DNA of 64,000 bases from Myxococcales bacterium (GTDB lineage Bacteria; Myxococcota_A; Bradymonadia; UBA7976; UBA1532), in NCBI GenBank assembly GCA_020633465.1, contig JACKDN010000007.1:310001-374000 (forward strand), in the 5' to 3' direction. The first letter of the stretch is position 1. Each line of letters begins with the position of its first letter. Below the pieces are notes generated by a model, which had not been told where the DNA came from, made no database searches, and saw nothing but the letters and a program-made list of their open reading frames with translations. Shown piece by piece: positions 16,086-26,214 of the stretch. A program made the translations under genes and the position numbers.

Positions 16086-17017
16086 CCGGCCAGCTCGTCG
16101 TACAGGTTGGCCTTGGCCAGCGCGCCCTGCAGCCGCCGATGCATGCGCTCGACGGCCTCCTCGATCTTCGAGCGGTTCAGGCGCAGCAGCCGCCAGGCGT
16201 GGGGGGAGGGATCGGGCATCACCGGATCGCCCGGGAAGCCGAAGCCGTAGGCGCGCACCATCGCGTCGGCGACGTGCACCACCGCGGTGGCCTCGGCGTG
16301 GCGCGTCGCCTTCTCGGGCGTGTGGTGCAGGGCGATGGGCTCGGCGAGGGCCGCCGGCAGCTTCCACCGCGTGACCAGCCACTTGCCGATCTCGTCGTGG
16401 CCGACGCCCAAAAGCGCCGTCTCGGCCTCGATGACCGGGCAGCGCTTCTGCCGCGCGTACTCGACCACCTCGGCGTAGTCGCCCGGCAGCTGCGTCGCCA
16501 AGACCACCTTGCCGATGTCGTGCATCAGCGCCGCCGCGGACAGCTCGGCCGCGCCGCTCAGCCCCAGCACCCGGGCCAGCGCCCCGGCGGCCACCGCGGC
16601 GCCGAAGCAATGCTCCCACAGGCCGCGCAGCCCGCCGAGGCCGCTCGACAGCAGGTCCATGGCGTTGGTCGAGAGGATGATGCCCTTCACGACGTCGAGG
16701 CCGAGCATCACCAGGGCGTCGTACACCGTCGCCACCGCCCCGCTGACGCCGTAGAAGGCCGAGTTGACCAGGCGCAGCACGCGGGCGGTGAGGACCGGGT
16801 CGATCTCGATGACGGCGGCGATGCGCTCGAAGGACTCGTCGGTGTCCTCGGCGGCGAGGATCTGGTTGATGCGGATGACCGACTCGGGGAACGTCGGCAG
16901 GCTCTTCAGCGCGTCGACGCGGCGCCGCAGCATGCGCCGCCCGATGGCGTCGAGCAGCTGCTGGGACTCGGGGGTCTCGGTCGGCGGCGGATCGGCGATG
17001 TCGACGTAGCGGCTCAC
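16082..17017 (-). CDS. HDOD domain signalling protein
   Basis: 311 residues from GTG 17017, overlapping the stop of the upstream gene (GTGA). The HDOD domain spans ~25-240: LPTFPESVIRINQIL, DPVLTARVLRLVNSAFYG and LMHDIGKVVLATQLP near 165, then HDEIGKWLVTRWKLP. HDOD proteins are HD-like regulators without proven hydrolase activity, linked to chemotaxis, motility and stress control. The Arg-rich C-terminal helices may bind partners. It sits between a small DUF3391-like protein and a GAF/AAA+ activator, which suggests a three-gene signalling unit. Confidence 0.9.
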   Translation of the reverse strand: MSRYVDIADPPPTETPESQQLLDAIGRRMLRRRVDALKSLPTFPESVIRINQILAAEDTDESFERIAAVIEIDPVLTARVLRLVNSAFYGVSGAVATVYDALVMLGLDVVKGIILSTNAMDLLSSGLGGLRGLWEHCFGAAVAAGALARVLGLSGAAELSAAALMHDIGKVVLATQLPGDYAEVVEYARQKRCPVIEAETALLGVGHDEIGKWLVTRWKLPAALAEPIALHHTPEKATRHAEATAVVHVADAMVRAYGFGFPGDPVMPDPSPHAWRLLRLNRSKIEEAVERMHRRLQGALAKANLYDELAG

Positions 17018-17337
17018 GCGTCCTCGAGCTCGAGCAGGAAGTCGACGTAGACGCGCTTGACCGCGCGCTTCAGCGCCTGCATGTCGCGATCGTCGGCGAC
17101 GCGCTCGAAGCGGGCGTCGAGGGCGCTGGCGTAGGCGGGCACCTCGGGCACCGTCTCCCAGTCCTCCATCGTGCCGTCGTCGACGACGCGCAGCACCTTG
17201 ACGCCGTCCTCGTACAGCGAGCGCAGGTGGCGGCGGGTGAGCTGGGTGCCCTTGCCGAACAGGGGCAGGCCGTCGGCGGTGACGACGGCCTGGGCCAGGG
17301 TCACGCCCGGGCGGGCGAGCTGAGTCAGGATGCGCAT
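17014..17337 (-). CDS. Small DUF3391-like protein (stand-alone N-terminal module of HD-GYP proteins)
   Basis: 107 residues. The first ~60 (ARPGVTLAQAVVTADGLPLF, KGTQLTRRHLRSLYEDGVKV) match the pattern of the small beta domain usually fused in front of HD-GYP phosphodiesterases. Here it stands alone and its stop overlaps the HDOD gene start, so the HDOD protein is its probable partner. The C-terminal part is a predicted helix (LKRAVKRVYVDFLLELEDA). Function unknown. It lacks a ribosome binding site; a TTGATC-N17-CATGCT promoter ends 9 bases before the ATG. Confidence 0.8.
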   Translation of the reverse strand: MRILTQLARPGVTLAQAVVTADGLPLFGKGTQLTRRHLRSLYEDGVKVLRVVDDGTMEDWETVPEVPAYASALDARFERVADDRDMQALKRAVKRVYVDFLLELEDA

Positions 17338-17346
17338 GGCGCCCGG

Positions 17347-17375
17347 AGCATGACGCCGAGCGGGCGCGCGATCAA
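17347..17375 (-). promoter_or_regulatory. Promoter of the DUF3391/HDOD/activator operon, near-leaderless
   Basis: Minus strand: TTGATC (17375-17370), 17 bases, CATGCT (17352-17347), then 9 bases to ATG 17337. The mRNA would have a leader of only about three bases. Confidence 0.4.
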
Positions 17376-17385
17376 CCGACCGCGA

Positions 17386-17700
17386 TCAGCCGACGGCCGA
17401 GGTGTTGGCGATGAAGTCCTCGATGAGGCGGGTCTGCTTGGGGGTCAGCTCGCGGAAGCGCAGGCCCTGGCCGTTGTCGGTGTCGTGCACGATGTCGGCC
17501 TCGGCCCAGATGACCTCGGCGGTGCCGGGCAGAGCGAACTCGACGGCGATGTGGGCGCCGTTGGGCGCGACCGGCTCGAGCAGGCGGTGCACGAAGACGC
17601 CCTCCCGGCTGAGATCGCGGGTGCGGGCCAGGAAGGGCACGCCGTTGATCATCTTGTTGACGTACAGGTCGACCGGGATTCGGCGGTTGACGCGCGGCAT
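17386..17700 (-). CDS. PilZ domain protein
   Basis: 104 residues from ATG 17700, chosen over ATG 17724 because GGAGG lies 7-11 bases upstream and the earlier ATG falls inside the promoter palindrome. The PilZ fold is visible: RRIPVDLYVNKMING, LSREGVFVHRL, and the beta strands around VAVEFALPGTAEVIWAEADIV. The N-terminal RxxxR c-di-GMP-binding motif is only partly matched (RVNRR) and the D/N-x-S-x-x-G motif reads DLSREG, so ligand binding is plausible. The promoter carries the palindrome TCCTACATGTAGGA, shared with the other PilZ gene at 61.2 kb. Confidence 0.85.
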   Translation of the reverse strand: MPRVNRRIPVDLYVNKMINGVPFLARTRDLSREGVFVHRLLEPVAPNGAHIAVEFALPGTAEVIWAEADIVHDTDNGQGLRFRELTPKQTRLIEDFIANTSAVG

Positions 17701-17723
17701 GGACGCCCTCCGGGGGTTCAACA

Positions 17724-17737
17724 TCCTACATGTAGGA
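17724..17737. promoter_or_regulatory. Palindromic operator candidate TCCTACATGTAGGA at PilZ gene start (copy 1)
   Basis: A perfect 14-bp palindrome directly downstream of the -10 box, covering the expected transcription start, 24 bases before the PilZ ATG. Its 12-bp core CCTACATGTAGG recurs at 61587-61598 upstream of the other PilZ gene. Confidence 0.65.
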
Positions 17738-17765
17738 CATTAGGCCGAAGGGTGCGTGGTGTCAA
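17737..17765 (-). promoter_or_regulatory. Sigma70 promoter of the PilZ gene
   Basis: Minus strand: TTGACA (17765-17760), 17 bases, TAATGT (17742-17737). The -35 box overlaps the stop codon of pyruvate kinase (17762-17764). The -10 box abuts the palindrome. Confidence 0.7.
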
Positions 17766-19198
17766 CCTCCGTCGCGGTCGCGATCGCGGCCCCGCGCCAG
17801 GTCGCCCACCTGCTGGATCGTCAGCAGGTTGGTCGTGCCCGAGCGACCCACCGGCACACCGCAGACGACCGCCACCAGATCGTCGCGCGTCAGGTGCCCC
17901 GCCTCGACCATCAGGTCGCAGCTGCGCCGGATCATGTTCTCCATGCGCCCGAAGTGCCGCGTGGGCAGCGCCAGCACGCCGTAGCTGAGCGCCAGGCGCC
18001 GCGCCGTGGCCATGTCCGGCGTCGTCGCCAGGATCGGCGCGCGCGGGCGGAAGCGGCTCATGCGCCGGGCCGTGCGCCCGGACGACGTCGGCACCAGGAT
18101 GCCCGCCACCCGCAGGTCCTGCGCGGCGAGCCACGCCCCCTTGCACACCAGCTCGGTCACGTCCCGCGCGTGCGATCCGCCGGGCAGCCGCCCCTCCTGC
18201 CGCGCCGTCTCGGCCTCGGCGATGCGCGCGATGCGCCCCATCGTCGCCACCGCCTCGATGGGGTGCTTGCCCACGCTGGTCTCGCCCGACAGCATCACGG
18301 CGTCCGTGCCCTCGAAGATCGCGTTGGCCACGTCCGAGGTCTCGGCCCGGGTCGGCCGCGGGTTGTGGATCATCGACTCGAGCATCTCGGTGGCGACGAT
18401 CACCGGCTTGCCGGCCGTGCGGCACGCCTCGATGATGCGCCGCTGCACCACCGGCACCTCTTCGGCGGGGATCTCCACCCCCAGATCGCCCCGCGCCACC
18501 ATGACGCCGTCCGAGGCCGCGATGATCTCGCCCAGGTTCTTCACCGCGTAGCGCGCCTCGACCTTCGCGATCAGCGCCAGGTCGCCCCCCTCGCGCTCCA
18601 CGAGCTCGCGCAGCTGCTTCAGATCCTCGGCCTCGCTGACGAACGAGGCCGCGATGAAGTCGGCCTGCTGCCGCACGGCGAACCGCACGTCGCTGATGTC
18701 CTGATCGTCGAGGAAGGGGATCGGCAGCCGCACGCCGGGCACGTTGACGCCCTTCTTCGAGCCGAGCTGGCCGCCCTTCACGACCCGGCACCGGAGCGCG
18801 TCGCCGCCCGCGCCGAGCACCTCGAGCTCGATCTGCCCGTCGGCGAGCAGCACCCGCGCGCCCTCGTCGAGCACCCGGTGGAACGACGCGAAGTTCACCC
18901 GCACGCAGTCGGCGGTGGTCGGCCCCTCGGCGCCGCGCACGGCGACGGTGGCCCCGTCCTCGAGCATCACCGGCGACTCGACGGCCGTCGTCCGCACCTC
19001 GGGGCCCCGGGTGTCGATCAGGATGCCCACCCGGTCGGAGATCGTCCGGACGTCCGCGATGATGCCCGCGGCCTCGTCCTGCGACGAGTGGCTCATGTTG
19101 ATGCGGATCACGTTGCAGCCCGCATCGAAGAGCGCGCGCAGGCGCTCCGGCGAGCGCGTCGCGGGTCCGATGGTCGCGATGATCTTGGTCTTTCGCAC
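17762..19198 (-). CDS. pyk: Pyruvate kinase
   Basis: 478 residues from GTG 19198, with AGGGGAG 7-13 bases upstream; this start gives the family N-terminus RKTKIIATIGPA. The barrel motifs are intact: CNVIRINMSHSS, the B domain, LIAKVEARYAVKN, the signature region VMVARGDLGVEIP, and ATEMLESMI with NPRPTRAE. The C-terminal allosteric domain is normal (SSGRTARRMSRFRP). It converts phosphoenolpyruvate and ADP to pyruvate and ATP. The end of the gene carries the promoter of the downstream PilZ gene. A -10-like TACAAT lies about 30 bases upstream. Confidence 0.97.
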   Translation of the reverse strand: MRKTKIIATIGPATRSPERLRALFDAGCNVIRINMSHSSQDEAAGIIADVRTISDRVGILIDTRGPEVRTTAVESPVMLEDGATVAVRGAEGPTTADCVRVNFASFHRVLDEGARVLLADGQIELEVLGAGGDALRCRVVKGGQLGSKKGVNVPGVRLPIPFLDDQDISDVRFAVRQQADFIAASFVSEAEDLKQLRELVEREGGDLALIAKVEARYAVKNLGEIIAASDGVMVARGDLGVEIPAEEVPVVQRRIIEACRTAGKPVIVATEMLESMIHNPRPTRAETSDVANAIFEGTDAVMLSGETSVGKHPIEAVATMGRIARIAEAETARQEGRLPGGSHARDVTELVCKGAWLAAQDLRVAGILVPTSSGRTARRMSRFRPRAPILATTPDMATARRLALSYGVLALPTRHFGRMENMIRRSCDLMVEAGHLTRDDLVAVVCGVPVGRSGTTNLLTIQQVGDLARGRDRDRDGG

Positions 19199-19260
19199 GG
19201 CGTGCTCCCCTGCATGGCTGCATGGCGCGCGCATTGTAGATCCACCCCCCCGCTGGCACC

Positions 19261-19903
19261 ATGCCGCCCATGCCCATCCTGCTCGGCGCCCTGGCGGCGC
19301 GCTTCCTCCAGACGGCGGCCGCGGCGGCGGGCGCGACCGCGGCCCTGCTGACCGTGGCCGCGCTGGCCGACGGGGGCTGGCCGGCCCCCGAGCGGGTGGT
19401 GAGCGTGGCGCTGCCGACCGGCGCCTACCTGGGCGCGGCCTGGACCTTGGCCGCGTGGCGGGCCGAGGGCGGGGACGTGGCCCTGGCCGCGCTCGGCCGG
19501 CCGCTCGGCTGGTCGCTGCTGCCCCTCGCCGCGCTGGGCGCCGCGCTGCTGCTCGCGACCCCCGGCGCCTCGACGGCGGCGGCCGGCCCGCCGCGCCTGA
19601 CGGTGCGCGCCGATCGGCTGCGCGTCGAGGCCCCCATGGCGGCCTCGAGCTGCGCTGGGACGCCGCCGGCGCCGTCCGCAGCGACACCGGCGCGCGCCAC
19701 GCCGCCCTGCCCCGCCCGACGCCGCGCTGCCCGACGAGCCCCGCGCCCGCGCCGCGCCCTGGCCCGCCGTGGTCCGCGTCACCCTGCTGCTCGGGCTGCT
19801 CGGCGGCCTGGCGCGCGTCTCGGGGGCGCCCGGGCTGCCGCTCACCGTCGGCGCGGCGGGCCTCGCCGCCGCCCTGGGCCACTGGGCGGGCCGCCTCGCT
19901 TGA
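19261..19903 (+). pseudogene. Small membrane protein gene with two apparent frameshifts
   Basis: From ATG 19261 (or 19270) three hydrophobic segments are read (LLGALAARFLQTAAAAAG, VALPTGAYLGAAWTLAAW, LGWSLLPLAALGAALLLATP). Sensible sequence then continues in a second frame from about 19638 (GGLELRWDAAGAVRSDTG) and in a third from about 19712 (DAALPDEPRARAAPWPAVVR, LTVGAAGLAAALGHWAGR) to TGA 19901-19903. The breaks fall at runs of C, so indel errors are a good explanation; a decayed gene is possible. No family recognised; about five membrane segments. Its stop overlaps the MFS start. Confidence 0.55.
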
Positions 19904-21108
19904 GCCCGCCTCGCCTGGTCACCCGCGACTTCCTCCTGCTGGTCGGCGGTCACTTCATGCAGGCCCTCGGCTTCTCGTCGATGGTGCTGCTGCCGGTCTA
20001 CGTCGACCACCTGGGCGCCAGCCGCGCCGAGATCGGCGCGATCATGGCCATCGCGTCGATCGGCGGGCTGGTGCTGCGCCCGCTGGCCGGCTGGGCGCTG
20101 GACGCCATCGGGCGACGCCCGACGGTGGTGGCGGGCACCGTCGCCCTCGCGGCGGGACTGGCGCTCATCGGCTTCGTCGACCGGGTGGGCCCGCTGATCT
20201 ACCTGGCCCGCGTGCTGATGGGCGTGGGCGCGGGCACGCTGTTCACCGCCTACTTCACCTTCGCCGCCGATCTGATCCCGGCCGCGCGACGCACCGAGGG
20301 CATCGCGCTCTTCGGCGTCTCGGGGCTGGTGCCGCTGGTGATCAACCCGGTGGCCGAGGGCCTCGGCGTGCAGGCCCCGGATCTGCGCTGGTTCTTCGTC
20401 GGCGTCGGGGGCGTGGTGCTGTCGTCGCTCGGCTTCGTGCTGGCGCTGCGCGAGCCCACGCAGGATCGGGCCGCGCGACCCCGCGGCCTGCGCAGCGTGC
20501 AGACGGCGCTGGTGCGCCGGTCGCTGGCGCCGGTGTGGTGGGCGACGGTGGTGTTCGCCGGCCTGGTCGCGCTCTACATGGCCTTCTCGGTCGTCGTCGC
20601 CGGGCAGCGCGGCATCGAGGATCCGGCCAGCATGTGGTTCACCTACGCGGCCGGCGCCGCCGCCGTGCGGCTCGTCGGGGGGCGCCTGCCCGAGCGCCTC
20701 GGCCCGCGCAACCTGGTGGCCCCGGCCCTGGCCTGCTACGCCGGCGCGCTGCTGGTGGCGGCCGGCGCCGAGGATCGGTGGGCCCTGCTGGCGTCCGGTC
20801 TGCTGGGCGGCGTGGGGCACGGCTACTGCTTCCCCGTGCTGACCGCGCAGGTGGTCGACCGGGTGCACCCGGCCCTGCGTGGTTCGGGCCTCGCGATGTT
20901 CACCGCGCTGTGGGAGGCGAGCGGATTGGCGCTGACGCCGCTGTTCGGCGCGCTGGCCGACGCGTCCGACGACGCCACCATGTTCGCCGGCGCGGCGCTG
21001 TTCGCCCTGCTGGGCCTCGCGACCTGGGCCGCCCTCGAGCACGGCCTCACGCGGCGCGTCAGCGCCCCGTCGGGGGTCGCCGCGGACCCGCCCGAGGCCC
21101 CGAAATGA
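19900..21108 (+). CDS. Major facilitator superfamily transporter
   Basis: 402 residues from TTG 19900, which overlaps the preceding stop (TTGA). About twelve hydrophobic segments, beginning RDFLLLVGGHFMQALGF, with the MFS loop 2-3 motif present as RPLAGWALDAIGRRPTVVAG. The loop after helix 6 is basic. The closest general pattern is the drug or sugar efflux type, but the substrate cannot be told. The gene stands alone after the frameshifted membrane gene and ahead of the FHA genes. Confidence 0.85.
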   Translation: MSPPRLVTRDFLLLVGGHFMQALGFSSMVLLPVYVDHLGASRAEIGAIMAIASIGGLVLRPLAGWALDAIGRRPTVVAGTVALAAGLALIGFVDRVGPLIYLARVLMGVGAGTLFTAYFTFAADLIPAARRTEGIALFGVSGLVPLVINPVAEGLGVQAPDLRWFFVGVGGVVLSSLGFVLALREPTQDRAARPRGLRSVQTALVRRSLAPVWWATVVFAGLVALYMAFSVVVAGQRGIEDPASMWFTYAAGAAAVRLVGGRLPERLGPRNLVAPALACYAGALLVAAGAEDRWALLASGLLGGVGHGYCFPVLTAQVVDRVHPALRGSGLAMFTALWEASGLALTPLFGALADASDDATMFAGAALFALLGLATWAALEHGLTRRVSAPSGVAADPPEAPK

Positions 21109-21134
21109 CGCGGCCGACGCGGGGGACGCCGTTC

Positions 21135-21164
21135 TTGACACCCGTGATCGGTCGCGACTACATA
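21135..21164 (+). promoter_or_regulatory. Promoter of the FHA/pseudo-CpaF gene
   Basis: TTGACA (21135-21140), 18 bases, TACATA (21159-21164). A leader of about 30 bases with GAGGAG (21193-21198) precedes ATG 21203. Confidence 0.6.
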
Positions 21165-21202
21165 CCGGGTGGCTTTTTCCCCTCCGACGACTGAGGAGAC
21201 GT

Positions 21203-22999
<1,797 letters not shown>

Positions 23000-23006
23000 G
23001 CCGTCG

Positions 23007-23031
23007 CCGGCGGTCGCCTCGCGACCGCCGG
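23007..23031 (+). terminator. Hairpin after the FHA/pseudo-CpaF gene
   Basis: Perfect 11-bp stem CCGGCGGTCGC / GCGACCGCCGG around a three-base loop, 7 bases after the stop codon. No U-run follows, so termination may be partial. Confidence 0.5.
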
Positions 23032-23109
23032 GCCGATGAACCCGGCCCAACCGGGATCGCCGGCGTCGGGCGGCCCGACTGCTGACGGAAAGGCCCGAGC
23101 GCTACCCTC

Positions 23110-23865
23110 GTGTACATCGTCGTCGTCGAAGATGAGCGGGGCGCCCTCGTCAGCGAGCACGCCCTCTTCGAAGGTCGGCTGACCGTCGGCCGGACGGCCG
23201 AGAACGACGTCGTCCTGCCGAGCAACGCGGTGTCGCGACGGCACGCGGCCATCAGCCTCGAGGGGCTGGTCGCGTACATCGAGGATCTCGGCAGCGCCAA
23301 CGGCGTGCTGGTCAACGACCAGAAGGTGCGCGACGCCACCCCGATCAACGAGAGCAGCCAGATCCGCATCGGCGAATACCGGGTGTTCCTCGAGCGGGCG
23401 ACCGGCAAGCTGAAGCCCTCGCAGAGCGGCATCAGCACGGCGATCGTCCACCCCGAGCAGGCGCACGGCAAGCTGGTGGTGGTCAGCGGACCGCAGGCCG
23501 GGCGCGAGCACCTGCTGTTCGAGCCGATCACCTGCATCGGGCGCACGGACGAGAACGACATCACCCTGGCCGACGTGTCCGTCTCGCGCCACCACGCGCG
23601 GGTGAAGCGGCAGGACGACGGCAGCTACATCGTCACCGACCTCGACTCGAGCAACGGCACGCTGCTGCAGGGCCGGCGCATCCAGCAGTCGGCGCGCGCG
23701 TGGCACGGCGACCGGGTGCAGTTCGGCCACGTCGAGTGCGTGCTGGTCGATCCGCTGGGCAAGGGGCGCAGCCGGCGTACCTCGAAGCAGTACGCCGTGT
23801 TCGCCCTGCTGGTGGTGGGGGCGGCCCTGTTGGGCGCCCTGGTGTCGCTGCTGCTGTTGGGGTGA
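23110..23865 (+). CDS. Tandem FHA protein with C-terminal membrane anchor
   Basis: 251 residues from GTG 23110. FHA domain 1 (~15-95: VGRTAENDVVLPSNAVSRRH, GSANGVLVND) and FHA domain 2 (~118-205: IGRTDENDITLADVSVSRHH, DSSNGTLLQG) both keep the Arg, Ser and His residues that bind phosphothreonine. The last ~23 residues are a membrane helix (YAVFALLVVGAALLGALVSL), so it is probably tail-anchored with the FHA domains in the cytoplasm. It could relay signals from Hanks-type kinases together with the FHA protein upstream. Confidence 0.9.
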   Translation: MYIVVVEDERGALVSEHALFEGRLTVGRTAENDVVLPSNAVSRRHAAISLEGLVAYIEDLGSANGVLVNDQKVRDATPINESSQIRIGEYRVFLERATGKLKPSQSGISTAIVHPEQAHGKLVVVSGPQAGREHLLFEPITCIGRTDENDITLADVSVSRHHARVKRQDDGSYIVTDLDSSNGTLLQGRRIQQSARAWHGDRVQFGHVECVLVDPLGKGRSRRTSKQYAVFALLVVGAALLGALVSLLLLG

Positions 23866-23866
23866 G

Positions 23867-23907
23867 CCGGGGCGCCTGCTCCAGGACGGCCGGGCGCGGC
23901 GCCCCGG
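23867..23907. terminator. Bidirectional hairpin between convergent FHA and mlaC genes
   Basis: Perfect 10-bp stem CCGGGGCGCC (23867-23876) / GGCGCCCCGG (23898-23907) that fills the space between the two stop codons. Confidence 0.6.
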
Positions 23908-24582
23908 TCAGGGCGCCTTCTTCATCGCGGGCGGGGGCGTCGTGGGCGCGGCCGGCTCGGCCGCCGCCTCGGCGGGCACCTTGCCGCCGAGGTCGACCAG
24001 CTTGTCGGCCATCTTCTTCAGCAGCGCCTCGAAGCCGTCCTTGGCGATGATCTTGTTGAACTGCTCGCGGTAGTTCTCCACCAGGCTGACCTCGTCGATG
24101 ACGATGTCCTCGGCCACCCACACCTTGCCGTTCTCGGTGGTGAGGTGGAACACCAGCTCGATCTCGGCCTTGCGCGTCTTGGCGATGGCGGTCACCGAGG
24201 CGGCCTTGCGGCCCTTCGCCTCTTCGTCCTCGTAGACGATGGTGTAGTCCTCGTTCGCCGAGCGCACCTGCTTGAGGTAGTTGTGGAACACGAGCTCGCG
24301 GAACAGCGCGACGAAGCGCGCCTTCTGCGGGGCGCTCAGCGTCGGCCAGTGCTTGCGCAGGGCCCGCTCGCTGAGATCCTCGAACTTCATGACCGGGTTG
24401 ATGATGGCCTTCAGCTTGTCGTTCGAGGCGGCCTCTTCGGGGGTGCCAGCCTTGACCGGCACGGCCAGCACGTCGCGGACGGCTCGGACCTGCGCCTCGA
24501 GGAACTCGGTGGGGGGGCCGGCGTGGGCGACGCCCAGGCCAGCGAGCGTCAGCGCCATGGTCGCGCACAGGGTCCGGATCAT
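23908..24582 (-). CDS. mlaC: MlaC/Ttg2D-type periplasmic phospholipid-binding protein
   Basis: 224 residues with a cleavable signal peptide (ends AHAGPP). The family pattern is clear: long N-terminal helices (EFLEAQVRAVRDVLAVPV), KFEDLSERALRKHWPTLS, a central FVALFRELVFHNYLKQV and the beta region VWVAEDIVIDEVSLVENYREQF. MlaC proteins carry lipids between the envelope membranes. No Mla ABC genes are near; it follows a TolC-family gene by 59 bases and has its own GAGGAGAG ribosome binding site. The Ala/Pro-rich tail is unusual for the family. Confidence 0.88.
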   Translation of the reverse strand: MIRTLCATMALTLAGLGVAHAGPPTEFLEAQVRAVRDVLAVPVKAGTPEEAASNDKLKAIINPVMKFEDLSERALRKHWPTLSAPQKARFVALFRELVFHNYLKQVRSANEDYTIVYEDEEAKGRKAASVTAIAKTRKAEIELVFHLTTENGKVWVAEDIVIDEVSLVENYREQFNKIIAKDGFEALLKKMADKLVDLGGKVPAEAAAEPAAPTTPPPAMKKAP

Positions 24583-24641
24583 CTCAACTCTCCTCGATGC
24601 TCTGTTGGGTGAACGGCCGCGCAGACGCCTCGGCCCCTACC

Positions 24642-26093
24642 CTATTCATCGGCCGGGCGGGGCACCGCCAGGTCGACACCCACCGTGCGGGACAGGCGGG
24701 CCACGGCCAGATTGAACTCGTAGATGGTCTGCAGATACTTCAGTCGCGCCTTGCTGAACTTCACCAGCGCGTTCAGCACGTCCTCGGCGGTGGTGTCGAG
24801 CCCGGCGCCGAAGTTCAGTGTCTTCGACACCAGCAGCGCCTTGCCGTCCTTCATCGCGTCCTCGCGGATCACCAGCTCCTTGCGGTAGCGCTCCATCGCG
24901 CCGAAGCGCTCGACCACCTCGAGGCGAACCTTCAACAGAAGCGCCTCGCGCTCCGCGCGCTGCTTGGACAAGGCGGCCTGCGCCTCGCCCAGCTTGCCGA
25001 TCAGCACGGCGAAGTCGAGGCTGACCTCGGCGCCGAGCACGACGCCCCAGCTCAGGTAGTTGTAGTTGTCGTCGGCGAAGGGATCGGGGTTGTCCTCGGC
25101 GGTGGTGCCCTTGGCGAAGCCGAAGCCGCCGACCAGCGCGATATCGGGCAGGAAGTCCCTCCACGCCAGATCGACCAGGCTATCGCGCGCCCGCACGGCG
25201 GCGCCCAGAGCGCGCAGCTCCGGCCGGCTGACCGAGGCCAGCTCGACGTACGCTTCCCGGGAGCGCGGCTCGACGTGTACCGGCTCGAGCTCCAGCGAGT
25301 CGAGCTCGAAGGCCTGCCCCAACTCGAAGCCGGCGGCGAGGCGCAGGCCCTCCCAGGCGACCGCCTCGAGCGACTCGGTCTCGAGCAGGCTGCCCTCGAT
25401 GTCGGCCCGCTGCAGCCCCAGCTCGCGCAGATCGTTGCTGGTGAAGCGCCCCGACTCCTTCTCGAGCTCGCGCTCGATGGTCTGCTTGATGTCGACGATG
25501 CGCGACCGCCCATCGCGCAGCACCTCGAGCGCCGCGTGGGTGAGCTGCGCGCCGTAGTAGGCGCGCTTCACCTCGAAGGCCAGCCCGGCCCGCGCGATGT
25601 CGACGCCCGCCTCGCCGATCTCGAGCCCGGCGCGCGCGGCGCGCTGCCCCGCCTCGACCTTGCCGAACGTGTAGATGGGGAAGGTCAGCCGCGCGCTCGA
25701 CTTCACCAGGATGCCGATCTCGGTGTCGGCGGTGATCTGCTCGTCGTCCTCGATGTCCTGGCCGGGGCACGGGACGATGAGCGGCAGCGCGCTCACCGGA
25801 TCGGTGCCGAACACGCACTCGCGCAGCAGCCGGCGCTCGGGCAGGGGCGCGAGGACCGCGTCCACCTTCAGCGAGGGCAGCCACGCGTAGTAGGCGCGGT
25901 CGAACTTCGCCGAGTAGTCGGCCAGGCCCGCGCGCGCGATGCGCAGCACCGGGTTGTCGGCCTCGGCCCGCCGCAGGAAGTCCTCGAGGCTCAGGCGCGG
26001 GGGCGCCGGCGGCTCGGCCCGCGCCGGGGAGGCCGCCGCGAGCAGGCAGGCGAGGAGCCCGAGCCCGGCGGCGCGAGGGTGGCGCGGATGCAT
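24642..26093 (-). CDS. TolC-family outer-membrane efflux protein
   Basis: 483 residues with a signal peptide (ends SPARA). Two TolC repeats are visible, each with long helices and a beta-strand region; LTFPIYTFGKVEAGQRAARA and VSLDFAVLIGKLGEAQAALS are the typical turns. Such proteins form trimeric channels through the outer membrane for efflux or type I secretion. Inner-membrane partners are not in the window. The ATG lies 6 bases from the -10 box, with no ribosome binding site. It is followed by mlaC, suggesting a lipid or envelope role. Confidence 0.88.
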   Translation of the reverse strand: MHPRHPRAAGLGLLACLLAAASPARAEPPAPPRLSLEDFLRRAEADNPVLRIARAGLADYSAKFDRAYYAWLPSLKVDAVLAPLPERRLLRECVFGTDPVSALPLIVPCPGQDIEDDEQITADTEIGILVKSSARLTFPIYTFGKVEAGQRAARAGLEIGEAGVDIARAGLAFEVKRAYYGAQLTHAALEVLRDGRSRIVDIKQTIERELEKESGRFTSNDLRELGLQRADIEGSLLETESLEAVAWEGLRLAAGFELGQAFELDSLELEPVHVEPRSREAYVELASVSRPELRALGAAVRARDSLVDLAWRDFLPDIALVGGFGFAKGTTAEDNPDPFADDNYNYLSWGVVLGAEVSLDFAVLIGKLGEAQAALSKQRAEREALLLKVRLEVVERFGAMERYRKELVIREDAMKDGKALLVSKTLNFGAGLDTTAEDVLNALVKFSKARLKYLQTIYEFNLAVARLSRTVGVDLAVPRPADE

Positions 26094-26099
26094 CGGGAC

Positions 26100-26128
26100 T
26101 CGATACGGCGCGCGGTGGCCATTGTCAA
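26100..26128 (-). promoter_or_regulatory. Promoter of tolC-mlaC, leaderless arrangement
   Basis: Minus strand: TTGACA (26128-26123), 17 bases, TATCGA (26105-26100), then 6 bases to ATG 26093. The predicted start is the A of the ATG. Confidence 0.6.
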
Positions 26129-26214
26129 CCCGGCCGATGGTCGGGCAGCGGGCCTGGCCGCTTGCGCGGTCCGGCGCACCTGATTAAGGTCGCCCGGGGG
26201 TCGGGAGGGCGATC

